The notes below the pieces were generated by a model. The model had not been told where the DNA came from, made no database searches, and saw only the letters and a program-made list of their open reading frames with translations. Of a DNA stretch of 64,000 bases, positions 33,727-43,029 are shown one piece after another. Position numbers and translations under genes: made by a program. Position 1 is the stretch's first letter. Each line of letters starts with the position of its first letter. Source of the stretch: CAVAWX01 sp963614215 (GTDB lineage Bacteria; Actinomycetota; Coriobacteriia; Coriobacteriales; QAMH01). Location: positions 24,533 to 88,532 of the forward strand of contig CAVECB010000005.1 in NCBI GenBank assembly GCA_963614215.1, in the 5' to 3' direction.

Positions 33727-33740
33727 TTCGGCAAATTTTC

Positions 33741-33775
33741 TCCTGCTCCGGGCTTTCCTTCAACGTGTCCCGGGG
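33741..33775 (+). promoter_or_regulatory. Possible S6:S18 autoregulatory leader
   Basis: In the 75-bp 5' region of rpsF, CCGGGC and GTCCCGG can form a hairpin with a large loop, followed by CCGCG and a strong AAGGAGG. Many bacteria have an S6:S18-binding leader with a CCG motif at this position. The fit is by position and rough shape only. Confidence 0.3.
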
Positions 33776-33800
33776 CCGCGAAGTCCGAAGGAGGTGAAAC

Positions 33801-34112
33801 ATGAAGGATTACGAACTGCTGTTCTTCGTCAGCCCGAGCATCGACGAAGAGACGCGACTCGCCACCGAGAAGCGCATCGACACGACCATCACCGAGCAAG
33901 GTGGCAAGGTCGTCAACGTCGAGGAATGGGGCAAGAAGAAACTTGCCTACGAGATCGACGGCCTTCAAGACGGCGACTACACCCTCATCGATTTTCAGGC
34001 CGAGCCGCAGTCGATCGCAGAGCTCGATCGTGTTCTGCGCATCATGGACGCCGTCGTGCGCCACATGATCACGGTTCGCCCGGCAGCTGCCGGTTCGGTC
34101 AAAGGCGAGTAA
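33801..34112 (+). CDS. rpsF: 30S ribosomal protein S6
   Basis: 103 residues, MKDYELLFFVSPSIDEETR, with the central EEWGKKKLAYEIDGLQDGDY and late DRVLRIMDAVVRHMIT. Standard S6, which partners S18 on the 30S platform. AAGGAGGTG precedes the start. First gene of rpsF-ssb-rpsR-rplI. Confidence 0.97.
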   Translation: MKDYELLFFVSPSIDEETRLATEKRIDTTITEQGGKVVNVEEWGKKKLAYEIDGLQDGDYTLIDFQAEPQSIAELDRVLRIMDAVVRHMITVRPAAAGSVKGE

Positions 34113-34144
34113 GACGCGCCGCAGACCATTGAAAGGAACGAGCT

Positions 34145-34603
34145 ATGAGCATCAACAAGGTAATAGTCACCGGCAACCTGACACGCGACGCCGAACTGCG
34201 TTCCACGCCCAGCGGCGCCCAGCTGCTCAATGTGGGCATCGCGGTGAACGACCGCCGCAGGAACAGGCAGACCGACCAGTGGGAAGACTACGCGAACTTC
34301 TTCGATTGCACGATGTGGGGCGAGCGCGCCCAGAAAATCGCGCAGTACCTGACGAAGGGCACGAAGGTCGCCATCGAGGGACGTCTGCACTACAGCTCCT
34401 GGGAGGATAAGAACACGGGGCAGCGCCGCAGCAAGGTGGACATCACCATCGACAACATCGATTTCATGTCCTCGCGCAACTCCGGCAACGGCGGTGGCGC
34501 AGCGTCCGGCGGCTATGCAGGCGGTGCCCAGCAGCAGAGTTCCGACAACTACCCGCAGGCTGCCGCGCCGTCGGCATACAACGACGAGGACATCCCCTTC
34601 TAG
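34145..34603 (+). CDS. ssb: Single-stranded DNA-binding protein
   Basis: 152 residues. OB fold at 1-110 (MSINKVIVTGNLTRDAELR, WGERAQKIAQYLTKGTKVAI), a Gly/Ala/Gln-rich linker, and the acidic DEDIPF tip that binds partner proteins. Binds ssDNA in replication and repair. It sits between rpsF and rpsR, the usual place. Confidence 0.97.
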   Translation: MSINKVIVTGNLTRDAELRSTPSGAQLLNVGIAVNDRRRNRQTDQWEDYANFFDCTMWGERAQKIAQYLTKGTKVAIEGRLHYSSWEDKNTGQRRSKVDITIDNIDFMSSRNSGNGGGAASGGYAGGAQQQSSDNYPQAAAPSAYNDEDIPF

Positions 34604-34639
34604 GGGCTGTCGCTCGCAGAGATTCGATTAGGAGAGACC

Positions 34640-34903
34640 ATGGCTGAATACGCACGTCAAGCCAGCCGCAAGCAATGCCCGTTCTGCAAGGACGATGTCG
34701 ACTACATCGACTACAAGGACACGCAGACGCTGCGTCGCTACGTCACCGACCGCGAGAAGATCAAGTCTCGCCGCGTCACGGGCGTGTGCACGCAACATCA
34801 GCACAAGCTGGCACAGGCCATCAAGCGCGCACGCGAGATGGCTCTCATCCCCTACACCTCGCGCATCGCCTCGAACAGCGCCGGCAGGCGCGGGCGCTCG
34901 TAA
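34640..34903 (+). CDS. rpsR: 30S ribosomal protein S18
   Basis: 87 residues. CPFC with a later VCTQHQHK gives the four-ligand zinc-binding (C+) form of S18. The core DTQTLRRYVTDREKIKSRRV is standard. Binds with S6 to 16S rRNA. AGGAGAG precedes the ATG. Confidence 0.97.
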   Translation: MAEYARQASRKQCPFCKDDVDYIDYKDTQTLRRYVTDREKIKSRRVTGVCTQHQHKLAQAIKRAREMALIPYTSRIASNSAGRRGRS

Positions 34904-35029
34904 GGAAACGGGAGAGCGGCAAAGCATGTGTAGGGCGGCGCGCACAAAGCGTCGTCTGGAAAAACGCAGAGGCACTTGCACATGTGCAAGCAGTCCCCGC
35001 CATAGTGGGGCACATTGAAGGACATGAAC

Positions 35030-35632
35030 ATGAAGGTTATTTTGCTCAAGGAACTGAAAGGCCGTGGCGGCGAGGGCGACGTCATCGACGTGGCCCAGGG
35101 CTTCGCGGTGAACTACCTGCTGCCGCAGGGCATCGCGCTCAAGGCGACCAAGGGCGAGCTGAAGCAGCTCGAGCAGCGTCGCGGCAACATCGAGAAGCGC
35201 GAGCTTGCCCGCACCACCGACGCCGGCGTCATCAAAGACGCCCTCGACGGCAAGACGGTCGAGATCACGGCAAAGGTCGGCGAGGAAGGCCAGCTGTTCG
35301 GCTCGGTCACCCCGACCCTCATCGCCGAGGCCATCACCGAGCAGATCGGCGTGACGGTCGACCGCAAGAAGGTCGACCTCGGCAAGCCGATCAAGGTCAT
35401 CGGCGTGCATCAGGTCGCCGTCTCCATCTACCGCGAGATCAAGGCGACGGTCAACGTCAAGGTCGTCGGCGAGGGCGGCGAGCTGGAGATGCTCGACGAG
35501 GCTCTCGACGCCCTGCAAGGCGAGGACAAGGCCGAGGGCGCGGCGCAAGAAGCCGCTCCCGAGGACGCGGCGCCTGCCGAGCAGGCAGACGAGGCTGTTG
35601 CAGCCGAGGGCGAAGAGGCAGCTGCCGAATAG
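35030..35632 (+). CDS. rplI: 50S ribosomal protein L9 with acidic C-terminal tail
   Basis: 200 residues against the usual 150. The two L9 domains are intact (MKVILLKELKGRGGEGDVID at the start; IGVHQVAVSIYREIKATVNV near 145). The last 45 residues are Ala/Glu-rich and strongly acidic (GAAQEAAPEDAAPAEQADEA). ATG 35030 has AAGGA upstream; ATG 35024 is possible. Followed by a terminator. Confidence 0.95.
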   Translation: MKVILLKELKGRGGEGDVIDVAQGFAVNYLLPQGIALKATKGELKQLEQRRGNIEKRELARTTDAGVIKDALDGKTVEITAKVGEEGQLFGSVTPTLIAEAITEQIGVTVDRKKVDLGKPIKVIGVHQVAVSIYREIKATVNVKVVGEGGELEMLDEALDALQGEDKAEGAAQEAAPEDAAPAEQADEAVAAEGEEAAAE

Positions 35633-35672
35633 CGCACCCCTTCCCTTCGCACGGCACCATGCCGACATGCAA

Positions 35673-35699
35673 GGCCGTCTCGCACGAGGCGGCCTTTTT
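35673..35699 (+). terminator. Rho-independent terminator of the rpsF operon
   Basis: GGCCGTCTCG-CA-CGAGGCGGCC (35673-35694) forms a near-perfect stem followed by TTTTT. It lies 40 bp after the rplI stop. Confidence 0.88.
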
Positions 35700-35794
35700 C
35701 TTTACTACAATGCGACAAAAGGAAGCCGGCCGCGCGCCCGAGCCGGGCGCCTTGCGCCGCGCACATGCCGCACACGCGATCCGAGGAGCTTGCA

Positions 35795-36472
35795 ATGACC
35801 GCAGCCACATCCGACATCACCGGCCTGAAAGCCAACGCCGAGGCCGTCATCTTCGATTTCGACGGCACCTTGGCAGACTCCATGTGGGTGTGGGAGCATG
35901 TGGACAGGGAGTTTTTCGACCGCCACCAGCTGCCCTACGACCAGGAATATGCGGAGATGATCGCCGTGTTGGGCTTCGAGAGCGGCGCAGACTACACCAT
36001 CCAGAAATACGACGTGGGCGCCACACGCGAAGAGATCATCGAAGAATGGAAATCGATTGCGCAACACGAGTACGCCACCAAGGTGCGCCTCAAGCCGCGA
36101 GCAGAAGAATACCTGCACAAACTCCACGAGGCGGGCGTGCCCTTGGGGATTGCGACCTCGCTGCAGCGCAACCTGCTCGAACCCGCCCTGAAGAACAACG
36201 GCGTGTTCTCGCTGTTTTCAGCCATATCGGTGTGCGACGAAATAGTGGACACGGGTAAATCGACGCCGGCTGTCTACCATGCGGCAGCCTCCGAGCTAGG
36301 CGTGCAGCTGGAAAACTGCATCGTCTTCGAGGATGTGGTCACGGCCGCCGACAGCGCCAAACGCGGCGGCGCCTACGTGGTGGGTGTCTACGACGAGCAC
36401 AAGCAGCAGGCCACCGACGAGCTGCGCGCGCTTGTAGACGAGTTCATCGAGGGCTACGACCAGCTGCTCTGA
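35795..36472 (+). CDS. HAD-superfamily phosphatase (beta-phosphoglucomutase-like)
   Basis: 225 residues. Motif I DFDGTLADS, motif II ATS, motif III Lys in DTGKSTPAVYHAA, and motif IV EDVVTAADSAKRGG are all present. The helical cap between motif I and II is of the C1 type seen in beta-phosphoglucomutase and phosphoglycolate phosphatase relatives. The substrate cannot be told. ATG 35795 follows GAGGAG at good spacing. Monocistronic. Confidence 0.88.
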   Translation: MTAATSDITGLKANAEAVIFDFDGTLADSMWVWEHVDREFFDRHQLPYDQEYAEMIAVLGFESGADYTIQKYDVGATREEIIEEWKSIAQHEYATKVRLKPRAEEYLHKLHEAGVPLGIATSLQRNLLEPALKNNGVFSLFSAISVCDEIVDTGKSTPAVYHAAASELGVQLENCIVFEDVVTAADSAKRGGAYVVGVYDEHKQQATDELRALVDEFIEGYDQLL

Positions 36473-36545
36473 AACGTTTTTGGAAAAGCACTGGACGTGC
36501 CGCAGTCGACGGACGGCCTTGAACAGCTACAAGGTCATGCGATAG

Positions 36546-36581
36546 CAAAAAGGCCGAAGAGTGATTGACACCCTTCGGCCT
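36546..36581 (-). terminator. Terminator after tRNA-Arg
   Basis: AGGCCGAAG (36551-36559) and CTTCGGCCT (36573-36581) form a 9-bp stem; on the minus strand it is followed by TTTT. It ends the tRNA transcript. Confidence 0.85.
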
Positions 36582-36595
36582 GCAGGTTCAAGTGG

Positions 36596-36669
36596 TGGGG
36601 CATACAGGATTCGAACCTGTGACGTACTGATTCGTAGTCAGTCCCTCTATCCAGCTGAGGTAATGCCCC
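36596..36669 (-). tRNA. tRNA-Arg (anticodon ACG)
   Basis: Full cloverleaf on the minus strand: acceptor GGGGCAT/ATGCCCC, D-stem CCTC/GAGG, anticodon stem ACTGA/TCAGT with loop CTACGAA (anticodon ACG, read as ICG), T-arm ACAGG-TTCGAAT-CCTGT, discriminator A. The CCA end is encoded (36595-36593). 74 bases without CCA. Confidence 0.97.
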
Positions 36670-36841
36670 GCAAAAACAGCGTTGCCTATAATACCACCCG
36701 ACGGCGTCAAGTCAACGAAAAAAGCCAAAGAGCTTTGAAGTCGGCTTGACAGGCTCGGCAACCTGCGCAAAACCAGAACGCCACGGCCACCCCCCCAGCC
36801 CGCGCCCCCACGAAACGACGGATAGCGGGAATGCGCACCTC

Positions 36842-38137
36842 CTACAGCGCGGAGTCGAGGACGCGCGTGACGCAGCCAACGCGCACGCCGTCGGCAGACA
36901 CCGCCGCACCGTCTGCCAGCGTGTAGCTGCCGCACAGCGCAAGCAGCGGCCTCACCACGAAATCGCGTTCCAGGATGCGCGGATGCGGCAAGGCGAGGTC
37001 GGCGTCATCGCATACGACGCCTTCGTAGTCGAGTATGTCGAGGTCTATCGTGCGCGGCCCCATGGGTTGCTCGCGCACGCGCCCCATCGCGTTTTCCACG
37101 CCCTGCAGGGCCGCCAGCAGCTCACGCGGCGAAAGCGTTGTCTGCACGAGGCACACCGCGTTGGTGAAAGCGGGCTGGTCGAGCACGTACGCCGGCTCGC
37201 TTTCGACATAGGGCGACACACGGGCGACCCATATACCGCCTTCTTGCCCCAAACGCTCCACGGCCTCGTCGAGCGCCGCGCGGCCGTCGCCGATGTTGGA
37301 GCCGAGCGCCACCAAAGCCCGCCTTGAATCGTGCAGGGCGGCCACCGTGCCCGCAACGTCGTGGACGCGGGCGGTCGAGGCCCCGTCCGCGCATGCTGCG
37401 GCGGCACACAGGGCAGACGCCGCATCACGCCCCTTGGGCGTCTCGATGCCCGTCACATACCCGATGTAGGATTTGCGCGAGACAGCCACCATCAGGGGGT
37501 ATCCGTGCGCGGCAAGGCGCGGCGTCGCCTCCAGCAAGGCGCGGTTGTGCGCATGTGTCTTGCCAAATCCGACGCCGGGGTCGAGGCATATGCGCGCACG
37601 GGCGACCCCGAGCGCTTCGAGCGCGGCGGCGGCATCCAACAGCTCGCCTTCCACCTCGGCCACGACGTCTGCATACACCGGGTCGGCCTGCATGGTTTTT
37701 GGCTCGCCGCGCATGTGCATCACGACGGCGCCGGCCTCGCTTGCCGCAAGCGCCTTGCGCATGGCTGGATCGCGAAAACCCGACACGTCATTGATGACGC
37801 ACGCCCCCGCCTCCAGACAGGAGCGCGCAACGTCTGCGTGGCGCGTGTCCACGCTGACGGGCACGCCCTCGTCCGCAAGCGCCTCGACGACGGGCAGCAC
37901 GCGTGCCAGCTCTTCGGCAGGCGACACCTCGGCAGAACCCGGGCGCGTGCTCTCGCCGCCCACGTCGATGATGCCCGCCCCTGCCGCAAGCAATTCGTGC
38001 GCATAGGCAACGGCCTCGGTCGCACCGGCGTGCTCGCCTCCATCGGAAAAAGAGTCGGGCGTCACGTTGCAAATGCCCATGACGAGGGGATTTTTCGCGG
38101 AAACCTCGAAGTTGAACCTGCCACATTGCCAGATCAT
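36842..38137 (-). CDS. folP-folK: Bifunctional dihydropteroate synthase / HPPK (FolP-FolK fusion)
   Basis: 431 residues. DHPS at about 1-270: VMGICNVTPDSFSDGG, IIDVGGESTRPG and DVSGFRDP. HPPK at about 283-431: LVALGSNIGDGRAALDEAV, YVLDQPAFTNAV, GPRTIDLDILDY and LPHPRILERDFV. The two enzymes act on consecutive folate intermediates, here in the order FolP then FolK. A longer upstream frame exists, but ATG 38137 has GAAGG nearby and begins at the fold. It follows folE. Confidence 0.93.
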   Translation of the reverse strand: MIWQCGRFNFEVSAKNPLVMGICNVTPDSFSDGGEHAGATEAVAYAHELLAAGAGIIDVGGESTRPGSAEVSPAEELARVLPVVEALADEGVPVSVDTRHADVARSCLEAGACVINDVSGFRDPAMRKALAASEAGAVVMHMRGEPKTMQADPVYADVVAEVEGELLDAAAALEALGVARARICLDPGVGFGKTHAHNRALLEATPRLAAHGYPLMVAVSRKSYIGYVTGIETPKGRDAASALCAAAACADGASTARVHDVAGTVAALHDSRRALVALGSNIGDGRAALDEAVERLGQEGGIWVARVSPYVESEPAYVLDQPAFTNAVCLVQTTLSPRELLAALQGVENAMGRVREQPMGPRTIDLDILDYEGVVCDDADLALPHPRILERDFVVRPLLALCGSYTLADGAAVSADGVRVGCVTRVLDSAL

Positions 38138-38256
38138 GATGAAAACGCCTTCTTCAAGTTGAAATCGAACCTGCACATTCCGTGCGAAGCTGCCCGAAGC
38201 GCCCGCCCGGTAGGCCGCCCGAGCCACGCATCCCACGCGCCCAATCCGCAGCGCGC

Positions 38257-38826
38257 CTAGCGTTGCTCTTTTATCAGGCTCAAGGCCTCCGCCCTGGTCG
38301 CCGCGTCGCGCATCACCCCGCGCACAGCCGAGGTCGTCGTCTTCGTACCCGGTTTCTTCACCCCGCGCATGCTCATGCACATGTGCTCGCATTCGAGCAT
38401 GACGTAGACGCCTTCGCAATCCATCTGCTCGACGAGCGTGTCGGCCACCTGCGAGGTCAGGCGCTCCTGGACCTGCGGGCGGCGGGCAAACAGATCCACA
38501 AGACGCGCGAGCTTCGAGATGCCGCAAATCTGGCCTTGCGCGTTCGGGATGTAGGCCACGTGCGCCACGCCGAAAAACGGCACGAAATGATGCTCGCAGA
38601 TGGAATGGACAGGGATGTCGTGCACGATGACCATCTCCTGGTGGCCCTCGTCGAACTTCACGGAAAACAGCTCGGCCGGGTCGGCGTCCATACCGGAAAG
38701 TATCTCGGCGTACATGCGGGCAACGCGAGCAGGCGTCTCGCGCAGACCCTCGCGATCTGGGTCCTCGCCCACACCCTCCAAGATAAGGCGCATGCCCTCC
38801 TCTATTTTCACCTGGTCAAACGCCAT
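38257..38826 (-). CDS. folE: GTP cyclohydrolase I
   Basis: 189 residues. First step of folate synthesis, GTP to dihydroneopterin triphosphate. The zinc ligands are in HSICEHHFVPF and the later LECEHMCM; GISKLARLVDLFARRPQVQE is the family core. It starts 27 bp after ftsH and precedes the folP-folK fusion, so three steps of folate synthesis sit together (folB is not seen). Confidence 0.97.
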   Translation of the reverse strand: MAFDQVKIEEGMRLILEGVGEDPDREGLRETPARVARMYAEILSGMDADPAELFSVKFDEGHQEMVIVHDIPVHSICEHHFVPFFGVAHVAYIPNAQGQICGISKLARLVDLFARRPQVQERLTSQVADTLVEQMDCEGVYVMLECEHMCMSMRGVKKPGTKTTTSAVRGVMRDAATRAEALSLIKEQR

Positions 38827-38853
38827 GGAAAACGCTCCTGCCGCTTTCCGTCC

Positions 38854-41127
38854 CTAGCGTATGCCACCGTCTTGGGCGACATCGTCGTCTGCCGCATCGG
38901 CAGGCGGAGTGTGCAGGTCGAGTTTTCCCAGCTCGTCGTCTGCAATCTCGCCAGGCAGCGGCTTTGCAGGCGCAGGCGCGGCGGCAGATGCGGCCGACGC
39001 GGCGGTGGCATTTAGCACCTCGGGGACATGCAGAGCATCGCCGTCATGCGCGGTTTGCGCGGCCGGCACGTCCTGCGCAGCCTGCGCGTCTTGCGCGGCC
39101 TGCTCTCCCTGCTCCTGCTGCCCTTCTTCACCGTCCTCGTCGCTGTGCTCGGCTTCCCAGACCAGGTACTCGTCCCATTTGTCGTCGAGCAGGGCCTCGA
39201 CCGCCTTGCCCTCGACCGTCTCGCGCTCCAGCAGCACCTTGGCCATCAATTCGAGCTGCTCGCGATGCTCGGAGAGGATACGAAACGCCGTGTCGTGAGC
39301 CTGGGTCATAAGGCGCGCCACCTCGTCGTCGATGATGCGCGCAGTGTCTTGGCTGTAGTCGGCAGCCGTGGCGATGTCGCGGCCGAGGAAGGGGTTGCCG
39401 TTTTGCTCGCCGTAGACCTGATGGCCCAAGACGTTGCTCATGCCATAGCGCGTGACCATGGCCTTCGCCGTCTTCGTCGCACGCTCCAGATCGTTGGAGG
39501 CGCCCGTCGTGACGTCGCCGTCGTTGACAATCTCTTCTGCCGTGCGCCCGCCCAAAAACATCGCGAGGTTGTCGATCATCTCGCTTTTCGCCTGCAAGAA
39601 GCGGTCCTCTTCCGGGATGGACAGGGTGTAGCCCAGCGCTTGGCCGCGCGCGATGATCGAAATCTTGTGAATGGGGTCGGCGTGCTCGAGCAGGTGCCCC
39701 ACGAGCGCGTGCCCGGATTCGTGGTAGGCGATGGTGCGCTTCTCGGCGTCGGTCATGACGCGGCCCTTTCGCTGCGGCCCAGCGATGACGCGCTCCATGG
39801 ACTCCTCCACCTCGTCGGCAGAAATCGCGGTTTTGTTGCGCCGCGCAGCCAAAAGCGCCGCCTCGTTGAGCAAATTCGACAAATCGGCACCGGTAAATCC
39901 GCTGGTGAGCGATGCGATGCGCCCAAGATCCACGGTCTCGTCCATGGGCTTGCCCTCGGCGTGCACCTCGAGGATCTTCTTGCGCCCGTTCAAATCGGGG
40001 CGGTCCACGACCACCTGGCGGTCGAAGCGCCCGGGGCGCAGCAGAGCCGGGTCGAGGATGTCGGCGCGGTTCGTGGCTGCAATTACGATGATCGCCTCGT
40101 TTTGCTCGAAGCCGTCCATCTCGACGAGCAGCTGGTTTAGGGTCTGCTCGCGCTCGTCGTTGCCGCCGCCGAGACCCGTGCCGCGCTGGCGGCCTGCCGC
40201 ATCGATCTCGTCGATGAACACGAGGGCCGGCGCGGACTTCTTGGCCTGGGCAAACAAGTCGCGCACGCGGCTTGCGCCCACGCCCACGAACATCTCGACG
40301 AAATCCGAACCCGATATGCCGAAAAACGGCACACCCGCCTCGCCTGCCACGGCGCGCGCGAGCAAGGTCTTGCCCGTGCCCGGAGGGCCGACGAGCAGCA
40401 CACCGCGCGGAATCTTTGCCCCCATGGCCTGGAACTTCGCCGGATTGGAGAGAAACTCCTTTATCTCGTCGAGCTCCTCGACCGCCTCGTCGATGCCAGC
40501 CACGTCCGCAAACGTGACCTTGGGCATCTCCTCGGACAGCTGCTTTGCCTTGGCCTTGCCAAACGACATCTGCTTGTTGTTCGCGCCGTTCATCTGGTAG
40601 AGGAAGAAGATGAGCACGCCGAAGATGAGCAACAGCGGCAAGAAGGTGGTGAGCAGCGAGGTCCACCAACTGGACGTGGCCACGTCGGCGCTGTACTGCA
40701 CGTCGGGGTGCTGCGCCATCAGCTCGTCGAGGGAGTCGTCACCGATGTAGGTCGAGGTGAAGTCGGTGGTCTCGTCTTTTTCCTTGGCCGCGTCGTCTTT
40801 GTAGTACTTGCCGCTCAAGGTGGCCGACGACACGTGGAAGACAACCTCTTTCATGTGGTTTGCGTTCACGGCTGCGACAAACTCGCTGGTCTTCAGCTCG
40901 TCGGGCTGTTCACCCTGGTTGTTCGCGGTGAAAACCTGGCTGGCGATGAGGCCGACGAGCACCGCGGCCAAGATCACGTACAAGACGATGGTGCGCGCCT
41001 TGGGCGGCGTCGGTTTGCCCTGCTTGCCGGGCTTGTTCTGTTTTTCGGAGGCGGCGTGCCCGTCTTGGGCAGACGACTCGTCGCGTTCGTTTTGCTCGGG
41101 CGTCTCGTTGGGGTTGTTCTCGTCCAC
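38854..41127 (-). CDS. ftsH: ATP-dependent zinc metalloprotease FtsH
   Basis: 757 residues. N-terminal membrane helix (TIVLYVILAAVLVGLIASQV), an extracytoplasmic domain, and a second helix (about residue 160). AAA domain: GPPGTGKT, FIDEIDAAGRQRG, second region of homology. Zinc protease: HESGH. The last 110 residues are a Gln/Ala-rich low-complexity tail. It degrades membrane and soluble regulators. Preceded by hpt and tilS, the classic order tilS-hpt-ftsH. Confidence 0.97.
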   Translation of the reverse strand: MDENNPNETPEQNERDESSAQDGHAASEKQNKPGKQGKPTPPKARTIVLYVILAAVLVGLIASQVFTANNQGEQPDELKTSEFVAAVNANHMKEVVFHVSSATLSGKYYKDDAAKEKDETTDFTSTYIGDDSLDELMAQHPDVQYSADVATSSWWTSLLTTFLPLLLIFGVLIFFLYQMNGANNKQMSFGKAKAKQLSEEMPKVTFADVAGIDEAVEELDEIKEFLSNPAKFQAMGAKIPRGVLLVGPPGTGKTLLARAVAGEAGVPFFGISGSDFVEMFVGVGASRVRDLFAQAKKSAPALVFIDEIDAAGRQRGTGLGGGNDEREQTLNQLLVEMDGFEQNEAIIVIAATNRADILDPALLRPGRFDRQVVVDRPDLNGRKKILEVHAEGKPMDETVDLGRIASLTSGFTGADLSNLLNEAALLAARRNKTAISADEVEESMERVIAGPQRKGRVMTDAEKRTIAYHESGHALVGHLLEHADPIHKISIIARGQALGYTLSIPEEDRFLQAKSEMIDNLAMFLGGRTAEEIVNDGDVTTGASNDLERATKTAKAMVTRYGMSNVLGHQVYGEQNGNPFLGRDIATAADYSQDTARIIDDEVARLMTQAHDTAFRILSEHREQLELMAKVLLERETVEGKAVEALLDDKWDEYLVWEAEHSDEDGEEGQQEQGEQAAQDAQAAQDVPAAQTAHDGDALHVPEVLNATAASAASAAAPAPAKPLPGEIADDELGKLDLHTPPADAADDDVAQDGGIR

Positions 41128-41162
41128 GCGCAGGTTCTCCTCTTGCAGGTGTGAAGCCGGGG

Positions 41163-41708
41163 CTAGTCTTGGTATATCTCGGGTTTGAGTACGCCGATGT
41201 AGGGCAGGTTGCGGTAGCGTTCGGCGTAGTCGAGACCGTAGCCGACGATGAACTCGTTGGGGCAGTCGAAGCCGACGTACTTGCAGTCGATTTGCGTCTT
41301 TTGCGTGCCCTGCTTGTAGAGCAAGGTGGCGACCTCGATGGAAGCCGGCTTGCGGCTCGACAGCGTCTTCATCAAGTATTTCAGCGTGAGGCCGGAATCG
41401 AGGATGTCCTCGGCGATGAGGACGTTTTTGCCTTCGATGGACGTCGAGAGGTCTTTGATGATGCGCACAACGCCGGAGGATTTCGTGCCCGAGCCATACG
41501 AGCTAACGGCCATGAAGTCCATCTCGACGGGCAGGTCTATCTTGCGCACGAGATCGGCCATGAAGATGCACGCGCCGCGCAGCACGGATATGACGATGAG
41601 GGGCTTGCTCTTGTCCGCGTAGTCGCGGGTGATGTCGGCGCCCATCTGCGCCACGCGCTCGGAAAGCACGTCTTCGGTGAAAAGGACTTCGTTCAAGTCC
41701 TGATGCAT
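41163..41708 (-). CDS. hpt: Hypoxanthine phosphoribosyltransferase
   Basis: 181 residues. PRPP-binding motif VLIAEDILDSGLTL, with the early VLRGACIFMADLVRKI and the late Tyr/Asp-rich YVGFDCPNEFIVGYGLDY. Salvages hypoxanthine or guanine to IMP or GMP. ATG 41708 has CGGAGCGA upstream; a longer frame to 41762 lacks support. Confidence 0.96.
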   Translation of the reverse strand: MHQDLNEVLFTEDVLSERVAQMGADITRDYADKSKPLIVISVLRGACIFMADLVRKIDLPVEMDFMAVSSYGSGTKSSGVVRIIKDLSTSIEGKNVLIAEDILDSGLTLKYLMKTLSSRKPASIEVATLLYKQGTQKTQIDCKYVGFDCPNEFIVGYGLDYAERYRNLPYIGVLKPEIYQD

Positions 41709-41864
41709 GTTCTCGCTCCGTTCTCCGCCAAACATTGCAAAGCCCATGCCCTCTATCGACACGGAAATCCTAATCTATCACCAATCGTGCGAGCGTGGAG
41801 TGTCGTTTGCGTGACACGTGCGCAATTTTCACGATTTCGCGATGGGCGATGGGCAATGCGCCTT

Positions 41865-42998
41865 TTATTGAGCGCGAAAAGCGGCGATGGTGCCGTCTGT
41901 CACCTGCACGCGCACGCCACCGGCCACGTCGCACGACGCATCCTCGCCCGCCTCCACGGCCTGCGCGACGCGCTCTATCTGGGCAGACTCCAGCCGCGCA
42001 TCCGGGCGCACCACGAGCAGAGCCTCGCGCAGCACGCGGCGGCGCATTGGCGGCTTTTCGTCGAGAAGGGCGGCTGCGGGCAGCTTCGCCACGGCGCCGT
42101 CCCAGTCCAGGTGGCGATACAGCAGCGCATGCGCCCGTTCCTGCAGCATCGCGTCCTCGTCGGCGATCAGGTCCATGGTGTGCGCGAGCGTGCGGGCAAA
42201 GCCGCCACGCAACTCCTCTGCCGCGGGGACGAGCTGTGTGCGCACCCGGCTGCGGAAATTCGAGCCGTCGTCGTTTGTCGCGTCCTCGCGCCACAGCAGC
42301 ACATCGGGCACCGAAGGCCTCTGTTCGCGCAGCCATTCGCGCAGCTCCTCACGCGTCATGTCGAGCAGCAGCCGGCGTATGCGGCCGCGTGCGCGGGGAA
42401 TGCTCGCGAAACCGCCCGGGCCTGTGCCGACGAGTGCGCGCATGAAAAAGGTTTCCACGCGGTCGTCGAGCGTGTGCGCGGGCAAGATGTAGCCGCGCAC
42501 GCAGCCCTTCGTCGCACACACAAGGTCGAGCTGCTCTTCTGCCAGGCGGTAGCGCTCCTCGCGCGCGACGGCCTCAACGCCGCCCTTGCGCGACGCCGCC
42601 AGGTCTTTCACGTTCACCCGCTCGACGTGCAGGTCCACCCCCATTTGCTCGCACTCGGCGCGCACGAAGGCCTCGTCGGCATACGCCGCCGCGCCGCGCA
42701 AGAGATGGTTCACGTGCAAAACGCGAATGTGGACGGCGGCGGGTTCGGGCAAGAGAGCCTCGAAGGCCCGCTGCGCCTCGAAGGGCAGGGGGCGCCCCTC
42801 GAGATAGGTGCAGGCCATCTCGAGCAAGGCCGTGGAATCCGACCCGCCCGAAACCATGAGCACAACGCCCACCTGCTCAAACGCGCCGTCCGGCGGTGCC
42901 GTCTCCGGTGCCGCCCCCGATGCTGCGCCCGATATCGCCCCCGATGCCGCGCCCGATGCTGTCTCGAACGCACCGCCAGGCGCGACGCCCTCTTTCAT
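41865..42998 (-). CDS. tilS: tRNA(Ile)-lysidine synthase TilS
   Basis: 377 residues. The N-type ATP pyrophosphatase PP-loop is VSGGSDSTALLEM. RVLHVNHLLRG and ILPAHTLDDRVETFFMR are the family motifs. TilS converts the C34 of tRNA-Ile(CAU) to lysidine so it reads AUA. The first 40 residues are low complexity (repeats of the type SGAASGAISG). ATG 42998 is taken; GTG at 43016 or 43013 would add six or five residues, and ribosome sites are weak for all three. Followed by hpt and ftsH. Confidence 0.92.
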   Translation of the reverse strand: MKEGVAPGGAFETASGAASGAISGAASGAAPETAPPDGAFEQVGVVLMVSGGSDSTALLEMACTYLEGRPLPFEAQRAFEALLPEPAAVHIRVLHVNHLLRGAAAYADEAFVRAECEQMGVDLHVERVNVKDLAASRKGGVEAVAREERYRLAEEQLDLVCATKGCVRGYILPAHTLDDRVETFFMRALVGTGPGGFASIPRARGRIRRLLLDMTREELREWLREQRPSVPDVLLWREDATNDDGSNFRSRVRTQLVPAAEELRGGFARTLAHTMDLIADEDAMLQERAHALLYRHLDWDGAVAKLPAAALLDEKPPMRRRVLREALLVVRPDARLESAQIERVAQAVEAGEDASCDVAGGVRVQVTDGTIAAFRAQ

Positions 42999-43029
42999 CA
43001 CCCCGTCTTTCACCACACTGAAAACGCTG

